Of a DNA stretch of 32,024 bases, positions 27,676-32,024 are shown in pieces. Every line of letters begins with the position of its first letter. Position 1 is the stretch's first letter. Both the position numbers and the translations under genes were made by a program. The stretch lies in the IMG/VR virus record IMGVR_UViG_3300022752_000252, positions 1 to 32,024 of that record; one strand, 5' to 3'. Source of the stretch: a virus. A model generated the notes under the pieces. That model did not search any database and was not told the origin of the DNA. It saw only the letters and a program-made list of their open reading frames with translations.

Positions 27676-29223
27676 TTATTGTTGTTGCTTTCTTAAATAT
27701 GGATTTCTATCATCAACTTCAGGTCGTACTACTGGTTGTTTTTGTTCTGGTTGAGATACGTTATGTGTTGTATTTGTTTGATTTATTGGAGGTTTACTCT
27801 TATTTAACTGTTCTTTAAGGTTTTGGTTTTCTTGAGAAATATTATCAATTCGCGAACCTGTTGATCCCGTCTGATTCTGCATCTCTAAAGCTAAACGTTC
27901 TTCTTCTAAAAACCTTTTTTTAACGTTTTGTTGAACTGCTTCGGTGCTCGATCCAAATTTAGTAGCTCTAATTTTGTATACATTAGATATTATTATTTTT
28001 GGATCAGAATTAATTCCACCAGCATCATCAATTGCTTGTTTGAATATGCCTAGAGCTCCGCTATATCCTGTTGTGCCATCTTTTTTCTTGAATTTACCAC
28101 CAGGACCATGTTGAACAACCGTACTAAAGAAAACGTCTTTAATAGCAGGCGATTGTTGTTCAACATCATAATCTGTTAACTTAAATAAATTTTTTGATGC
28201 AGGCTTAAATTGAGAATCTTCAATGAAATCATGTTGTAATTTTTCAAAGGAAGAACCTTTTTCAGCAGATATTTTTTTCCATTCATCAACAAAAGGTCCT
28301 TTATTTGAACCTGTATCGGCTGGGCCCGCAGATTTTAATCTAGAAACGATATCAGTTTCACCTTTAGATTCTGCAAATTTTAAAAATGCATCCATAGTTC
28401 CAACTTTAGCTGCTATTTGATATGTACCATAACTGGTTCCACCAGTTGAATCCCACCCAACCACAGCTCCTGAATTTTTTCTTCCTCCTGTTTCAAATTT
28501 TGAACTTAATTTTCCTAATTCAGGTGGTTTTACCGGTTCAGCTTTAGCTGGAGGTTTAGCTTCAGGTGGTTTTACCGGTTCAGCTTTAGCTGGAGGTTTA
28601 GCTTCAGGTGGTTTTACCGGTTCAGCTTTAGCTGGAGGTTTAGCTTCAGGTGGTTTAGCTGCTGGAGGTTTAGCTTCAGGTGGTTTTACCGGTTCAGCTT
28701 TAGCTGGAGGTTTAGCTTCAGGTGGTTTAGCTGCTGGAGGTTTAGCTGCTGGAGGTTTTACCGGTTCAGCTTTAGCTGGAGGTTTAGCTTCAGGTGGTTT
28801 AGCTTCAGGTGGTTTAGCTGCTGGAGGTTTAGCTTCAGGTGGTTTAGCTGCTGGAGGCTTTGTTGCTGGAGGTTTAGCTGCTGGAGGCTTTGCTTCGGGT
28901 GGTTTAGCTGCTGGAGGTTTAGCTTCTTTTGATGGTTTTTTAACAGGTACTTCTTTTTTGACCGGCTTTTTACGTAAAGTTAAGGCTTTAATTAACTCTC
29001 CGTGTCTTTTATCCTCTAGATTTTTTTGTTGTTTTTCTTGATTTTTTTCAAGTTCATCTTGTACTCTTTTATCTTGGTCAATCTGAACCATTAGTTTGTA
29101 AATTGCACCAAGAATCTCTTTCGATGAAGATTTTGTTCCGACCACGGATGAATCAACGGCTCCCATTTTTAACATGGAAGCCGTATTGTTCTTTGTTTTA
29201 TCCGATAGTTCTGCCTTAGCCAT
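27676..29223 (-). CDS. baseplate hub protein with lysozyme-like domain and Pro-rich repeat (515 aa)
   Basis: Residues 1-95 are helical and charged. Residues 100-234 are tandem KPP(A/E)A and KAEPVKPP repeats, probably a stiff extended linker. From about residue 235 a lysozyme-like domain follows: SSKFETGGRKNSGAVVGW and GGTSYGTYQIA, then a later VVQHGPGG. It has the putative catalytic Glu in FETGG and a Gly-Thr-Tyr-Gln-Ile segment familiar from tail-associated muramidases. The tail is Gln/Asn-rich. Encoded after gp26 and gp51, it probably acts in peptidoglycan penetration, similar in role to T4 gp5. Confidence 0.72.
   Translation of the reverse strand: MAKAELSDKTKNNTASMLKMGAVDSSVVGTKSSSKEILGAIYKLMVQIDQDKRVQDELEKNQEKQQKNLEDKRHGELIKALTLRKKPVKKEVPVKKPSKEAKPPAAKPPEAKPPAAKPPATKPPAAKPPEAKPPAAKPPEAKPPEAKPPAKAEPVKPPAAKPPAAKPPEAKPPAKAEPVKPPEAKPPAAKPPEAKPPAKAEPVKPPEAKPPAKAEPVKPPEAKPPAKAEPVKPPELGKLSSKFETGGRKNSGAVVGWDSTGGTSYGTYQIAAKVGTMDAFLKFAESKGETDIVSRLKSAGPADTGSNKGPFVDEWKKISAEKGSSFEKLQHDFIEDSQFKPASKNLFKLTDYDVEQQSPAIKDVFFSTVVQHGPGGKFKKKDGTTGYSGALGIFKQAIDDAGGINSDPKIIISNVYKIRATKFGSSTEAVQQNVKKRFLEEERLALEMQNQTGSTGSRIDNISQENQNLKEQLNKSKPPINQTNTTHNVSQPEQKQPVVRPEVDDRNPYLRKQQQ
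28520..28925 (-). repeat. tandem coding repeats (KPPEA / KAEPVKPP)
   Basis: At least three consecutive near-identical 42-bp units (14 aa: KPPAKAEPVKPPEA) lie between about 28520 and 28650, followed by interspersed 15-bp units coding KPPAA or KPPEA. KAEPVKPP occurs five times in all. Near-identity at DNA level suggests recent slippage or recombination. Confidence 0.85.
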
Positions 29224-29226
29224 TTA

Positions 29227-29406
29227 TTATTTTCTTTGGCGCTCTCTAATTTTTTGGTTTTCTTCTTCGATATACTGAATTAACATAGAGATATAGATGT
29301 CACGCTCCCATGGAATCATTTGTTCAAGTTCTGTTAAACTGTATTTGTGATGCTGCATCAACGAGAAATTTGTCTTATAATAATTTTTTAGATTATCGTG
29401 ACGCAG
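29227..29406 (-). CDS. 51: gp51-like baseplate hub assembly protein
   Basis: The conserved part MQHHKYSLTELEQMIPWERD starts at ATG 29358 and ends at TAA 29229-29227 (43 aa). The frame is open upstream to CTG 29406, giving LKNYYKTNFSL before it, which also looks conserved. A non-ATG start near 29406 or at TTG 29361 is therefore likely. It lies between gp26 and the hub lysozyme gene. Small proteins of this sort are labelled gp51 (hub assembly) in T4-like phages. Confidence 0.6.
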   Translation of the reverse strand: MRHDNLKNYYKTNFSLMQHHKYSLTELEQMIPWERDIYISMLIQYIEEENQKIRERQRK

Positions 29407-29408
29407 CG

Positions 29409-30134
29409 TTAACCGAAAAAATTTTCAAGGCCCTCCACATCTATTCTATGTTGAAACCCACACTTACTACATGTCATTTCAACAGTCTCTTTTAATTTAG
29501 GAAGATTGTTGAAAAATTCTTCTATCTTTGCAAATTGTTCTTGATTCAAAGATTCTACAAACTCTAACATCTCTCCAGGTTGAGATTCGTGGTCGTAATA
29601 GAATTGATCACCATCGTAAATGTATTCGATACTTTCTGCCAAAAGATTAAATGTTAAATCAGTAACATCTTCATATTTCGATGAATCTTTAATCACACCA
29701 AATTGTGGGTACTTCATCTTGACTGAAATTTTATCTGTCAATTGAATTTCAGGACTTACTTCTTTTTCTTGAGTAGGTTTGATGTTCATAAGATTGACAT
29801 TTGCATCCATGATGTTACCACACGTACCGGTTTCGACATCATTATTGCAACGGTATCTTGTTTCAACAACTTCACCAACAGACTTTGCCCTCAAATTGAT
29901 AAAGTAGTATTCAATATCAATAATTGGTAATTTATCAAGATCAACGTTTTGTGTTAGTGTACAATTGTTTAAAATGTCACGTACGTTTTGTTGTATGGTT
30001 GATGATTCATTCGACTCAATTGCCATCAACAAGTTTCTCTGTTCTTTGACAAGAAATGGTCTAAACTTAATTTGTTTTTTAGAAATAGGCAATTCAATTT
30101 CGTATGTTGGTATATCCAGTTTTGGCAAAGCCAT
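29409..30134 (-). CDS. 26: baseplate hub subunit gp26-like (241 aa)
   Basis: The start at 30134 (MALPKLDIP) has AGGAG 8 bases upstream; the GTG further up is less likely. The N-terminal YEIELPISKKQIKFRPFLVKEQ and C-terminal Cys-x2-Cys (CSKCGFQH) with GLENFFG are typical of gp26 in aquatic T4-like phages. Two further Cys (YRCNND, TGTCGN) may complete a metal site. It should lie in the central baseplate hub. Confidence 0.8.
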   Translation of the reverse strand: MALPKLDIPTYEIELPISKKQIKFRPFLVKEQRNLLMAIESNESSTIQQNVRDILNNCTLTQNVDLDKLPIIDIEYYFINLRAKSVGEVVETRYRCNNDVETGTCGNIMDANVNLMNIKPTQEKEVSPEIQLTDKISVKMKYPQFGVIKDSSKYEDVTDLTFNLLAESIEYIYDGDQFYYDHESQPGEMLEFVESLNQEQFAKIEEFFNNLPKLKETVEMTCSKCGFQHRIDVEGLENFFG

Positions 30135-30150
30135 AATTATCACTCCTTAA

Positions 30151-30846
30151 TTATATTTTAAAATTTTTAAATTGTTCAGATAAAGTATCTATTCCCGTGG
30201 AAGCAGCACCAATAGCACTATCTGTAATTGCACCAACAACTCCTGTTGCATTACCACCAAGGCCACCATATTTGTCTGCAAGACCACCAACAACAGAATC
30301 CAAAACTTCCATGCCAAGTGCTTGCAGCGAGTTGTTTTTCCAATATGTATATGCAAAAGTAACAACAAGTTTATGGTATCCGTCACCCGACCAATCTAAA
30401 TCCAATTGATTTATCGAAATTGGATATGCATCATACAAGTTGACCGAATACGAAATTTGATTTGTCACATCATATTGATTGATTGTAACAATTGTTGCAT
30501 AATCACTTTTATATCTAAAGTTGTTATTGTATGTTGGATTTATAAAATTTAACCACGCATCAAAGAACACCTTTTGATCCATGTTATCATCGACCATGAA
30601 AGTTAAATCGATATCATTGTAAGTTGTTTGATATGGAAACTTTTCTGTTGGACCGTATGTTTTTTGGTCAACTGTCGCAAGTGTTCTTCCTGGAAGTTGA
30701 GCATTCTCACAACGATATGTAAGATTTCTAGAAGTCTTGATATAAGCCAGCAAAGTTACCGGAATGGCAATGTTTACATCAAATCTATTAGGTCGAGCAA
30801 TATCGCCCGTAAAGCTTGATTTGAAATCGTTGATTGAACCTGCCAT
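30151..30846 (-). CDS. tail-tube / baseplate tube-initiator-like protein (231 aa)
   Basis: The N-terminus contains FKSSFTGDIARPNRFDVNI, then LTYRCENAQLPGRTLAT and DIDLTFMVDDNM. This is the tail-tube fold pattern shared by gp19, gp48 and gp54 of T4-like phages. The C-terminal 50 residues are a Gly/Ala-rich helical extension. Because it sits in the baseplate block, a tube initiator (gp54-like) is a little more likely than the main tube protein. The ATG closely follows the upstream stop. Confidence 0.7.
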   Translation of the reverse strand: MAGSINDFKSSFTGDIARPNRFDVNIAIPVTLLAYIKTSRNLTYRCENAQLPGRTLATVDQKTYGPTEKFPYQTTYNDIDLTFMVDDNMDQKVFFDAWLNFINPTYNNNFRYKSDYATIVTINQYDVTNQISYSVNLYDAYPISINQLDLDWSGDGYHKLVVTFAYTYWKNNSLQALGMEVLDSVVGGLADKYGGLGGNATGVVGAITDSAIGAASTGIDTLSEQFKNFKI

Positions 30847-31515
30847 TTATGAATTCCTTATTTCTTCTACCGAATCTTTCCAAACTTCTTTTGCTGTTGC
30901 TTTTTTAAATTGTTGAATTGGTAAATAGGTCGCTATATCCCACTCATTTGGTTGAACGGCAAGTATTCTCGATTTAATGTGTGTGTTCAAATATCTTTTC
31001 AAACATGGCCTGAACTCACGGAATCTCCTGGTTGCATTAAGAATGTCATATGTTACACGGATACGCTTAATTTCATCCTGTTCGTTATAGATTGCTCCAT
31101 ATCCTATCAGTTTATTTAAAAACGAAACTCTATATTGTATTGGTAAATAATGTAAGTTCAATCCCAAAAACCCATCCGGATATCTCTCCAACATCAAAAC
31201 CAAAGGAAAAGTATCATAATATGGTAAATCATCTTTGGTCTTAGGATTGTAGTAGAAAAAATACAGTCCACCCATCAAAAAACGATTCGTATATCTGAAG
31301 TCCTCTCTTTTAATTTGAGAGGGAATCCTTTGTGGATTTCTCAATTCAGAAATTCTTGCCGTTAACCATTTTAATGATTCACGACTCATTGTCTGCAATT
31401 CTCTTGCAGTTTTCTGCTCGGATAATGATGTTAATTTTGATACCATTTTGTATTTAGTCAGAGTCCTAAATGTTCCTCTGTTATAATTTTGAATTCCCAA
31501 CCACGATCTAAACAA
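30847..31515 (-). CDS. conserved T4-like structural or DNA-packaging protein (222 aa)
   Basis: It overlaps the end of the gp4 gene. The motif order GGLYFFYYNPKTKDDLPYYD, FPLVLMLERYPDGFLGLNLH and YLPIQYRVSFLNKLI is one I recall from T4-like phage morphogenesis proteins. By position next to gp4, DNA end protector gp2 or wedge protein gp53 are both candidates. The sequence does not decide, so no symbol is given. It is a basic protein (RRFREFRPCLKRYL), which fits DNA contact. Confidence 0.6.
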   Translation of the reverse strand: MFRSWLGIQNYNRGTFRTLTKYKMVSKLTSLSEQKTARELQTMSRESLKWLTARISELRNPQRIPSQIKREDFRYTNRFLMGGLYFFYYNPKTKDDLPYYDTFPLVLMLERYPDGFLGLNLHYLPIQYRVSFLNKLIGYGAIYNEQDEIKRIRVTYDILNATRRFREFRPCLKRYLNTHIKSRILAVQPNEWDIATYLPIQQFKKATAKEVWKDSVEEIRNS

Positions 31516-31898
31516 TATTCGTTAGCAGCTTTCCATTTGGCTTGATTGACGGCATATGTGTAAACTTCATTTATATACTGTTTGGTTATTTTTGATTTTT
31601 TCTGAGGTTCTTCTGTCTGATATTTCGGTTTAACTTCTATAAGATAACTTTTTACAACACCATCTTTATTTTTTATTTGAGCAAAAAAATCAACAAAATA
31701 TCTTCTATAAGTTCCTTTGAGTGGGTCTTTATATGGAATTACAATTTCTTCACTTGACCATGAAATTACATCAGATGAGGTATCTAACCAAACACAAACT
31801 CTTGTTTCCCAAGATGATCTTACCCAAATATTTGTGTGATCTCCTCTATATTTTTGTGGATTTTTAGGTTTCCACTTATAAGGTTCAGGTTTTGCCAT
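31458..31898 (-). CDS. 4: gp4-type head completion nuclease (146 aa)
   Basis: Length is near T4 gp4 (150 aa). RSSWETRV (residues 27-34), an acidic strand WSSEEIVIPY, the catalytic-type YFVDF and LIEVKPK (about 67-95) and a final KIITEEHL follow the TnsA-like PD-(D/E)XK nuclease pattern. Head completion proteins of this group act when the filled head is joined to the tail. It is the first gene of the minus-strand virion block. The homing endonuclease at 17383 carries a similar nuclease domain. Confidence 0.8.
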   Translation of the reverse strand: MAKPEPYKWKPKNPQKYRGDHTNIWVRSSWETRVCVWLDTSSDVISWSSEEIVIPYKDPLKGTYRRYFVDFFAQIKNKDGVVKSYLIEVKPKYQTEEPQKKSKITKQYINEVYTYAVNQAKWKAANEYCLDRGWEFKIITEEHLGL

Positions 31899-31917
31899 TA
31901 AATATTCCAGAATATGC

Positions 31918-31925
31918 CATAAATA
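31918..31925 (+). promoter_or_regulatory. candidate late promoter (NATAAATA)
   Basis: CATAAATA in the divergent intergenic region, 27 bases before ATG 31953. The surrounding TATATATA run may also serve the minus-strand gp4 gene. Confidence 0.5.
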
Positions 31926-31952
31926 TATATATAATCTTCTCTAGAAAGTAAT

Positions 31953-32024
31953 ATGGCAATCATTTCAATTCCAACATCTGTAGGTGGACTGACCGTACCT
32001 GGTGCTGCACTTAAGGGTCCCTTG
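31953..32024 (+). CDS. start of a virion structural protein (partial)
   Basis: ATG 31953 opens MAIISIPTSVGGLTVPGAAL and runs off the window after 24 codons. This N-terminus resembles uncharacterised virion proteins encoded next to the baseplate block of T4-like aquatic phages. Only the beginning is visible, so the product cannot be named. Confidence 0.5.
   Translation, partial: MAIISIPTSVGGLTVPGAALKGPL

Noticed and set aside
28223-28420. Plus-strand ORF inside the hub gene
   Set aside because: Shadow of the minus-strand hub protein; it has no start signal.
1-32024. Integrase, transposase, CRISPR array or tRNA genes
   Set aside because: None was seen by reading the protein frames, spaced-repeat patterns and TTCGAAT-type arms, apart from the tmRNA.

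Overview
The window is part of the genome of a large, AT-rich, T4-like (Myoviridae-type) tailed phage. The hallmarks are the gp33 / gp59 / gp32 block in the T4 gene order, a head-completion nuclease of the gp4 type, baseplate and tail-tube genes, a CobS-like AAA+ ATPase of the kind seen in aquatic T4-like phages, and long runs of very small, tightly overlapping genes. No integrase, insertion sequence, CRISPR array or tRNA gene was found. The host cannot be read directly. The phage tmRNA tag begins ANDERF, which resembles betaproteobacterial tags, so a freshwater betaproteobacterium is a reasonable but unproven guess.

Layout. (1) 1-9490: more than 30 small plus-strand genes, mostly 35-130 aa and of unknown function, many joined by ATGA or TGATG overlaps and many with a single membrane segment; an AAA+ ATPase sits at 6399-7277. 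(2) 9517-19104: a CobS-like ATPase, a possible winged-helix protein, a calcineurin-like phosphoesterase, a ParS/MbcA-like small protein, a nucleotide-sugar epimerase/dehydratase, an ATP-grasp ligase resembling PurD, a free-standing homing endonuclease, and conserved phage proteins. (3) 19481-21741: a tail-fibre/appendage region with paralogous modules, broken chaperone fragments and a 46-bp direct repeat, which looks like recombinational shuffling. (4) 21738-23823: a RecB-like nuclease, a holin candidate, a circularly permuted (two-piece) tmRNA gene, and a membrane-anchored SleB-type cell-wall hydrolase. (5) 23820-26270: gp33 late-transcription factor, gp59 helicase loader, a HAD nucleotidase, and gp32 ssDNA-binding protein behind a strong sigma70-type promoter, closed by a clear intrinsic terminator. 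(6) 26314-31898 on the minus strand: the virion block, read right to left as gp4 nuclease, a conserved structural/packaging protein, a tail-tube-type protein, gp26, gp51, a hub protein with a lysozyme-like domain and a long Pro-rich repeat, and a large structural protein. A plus-strand structural gene starts at 31953 and runs off the window.

Regulation visible in the sequence: several near-consensus sigma70 promoters, three of which share an upstream AACAACAC box; matches to the NATAAATA late-promoter motif of T4-like phages before late genes; and paired AGGTAA motifs 11 bp apart before three start codons. The most notable element is the permuted tmRNA at about 23009-23300, with a readable tag ORF (ANDERFLMAA), both acceptor-stem strands and an intervening segment that folds into a hairpin.
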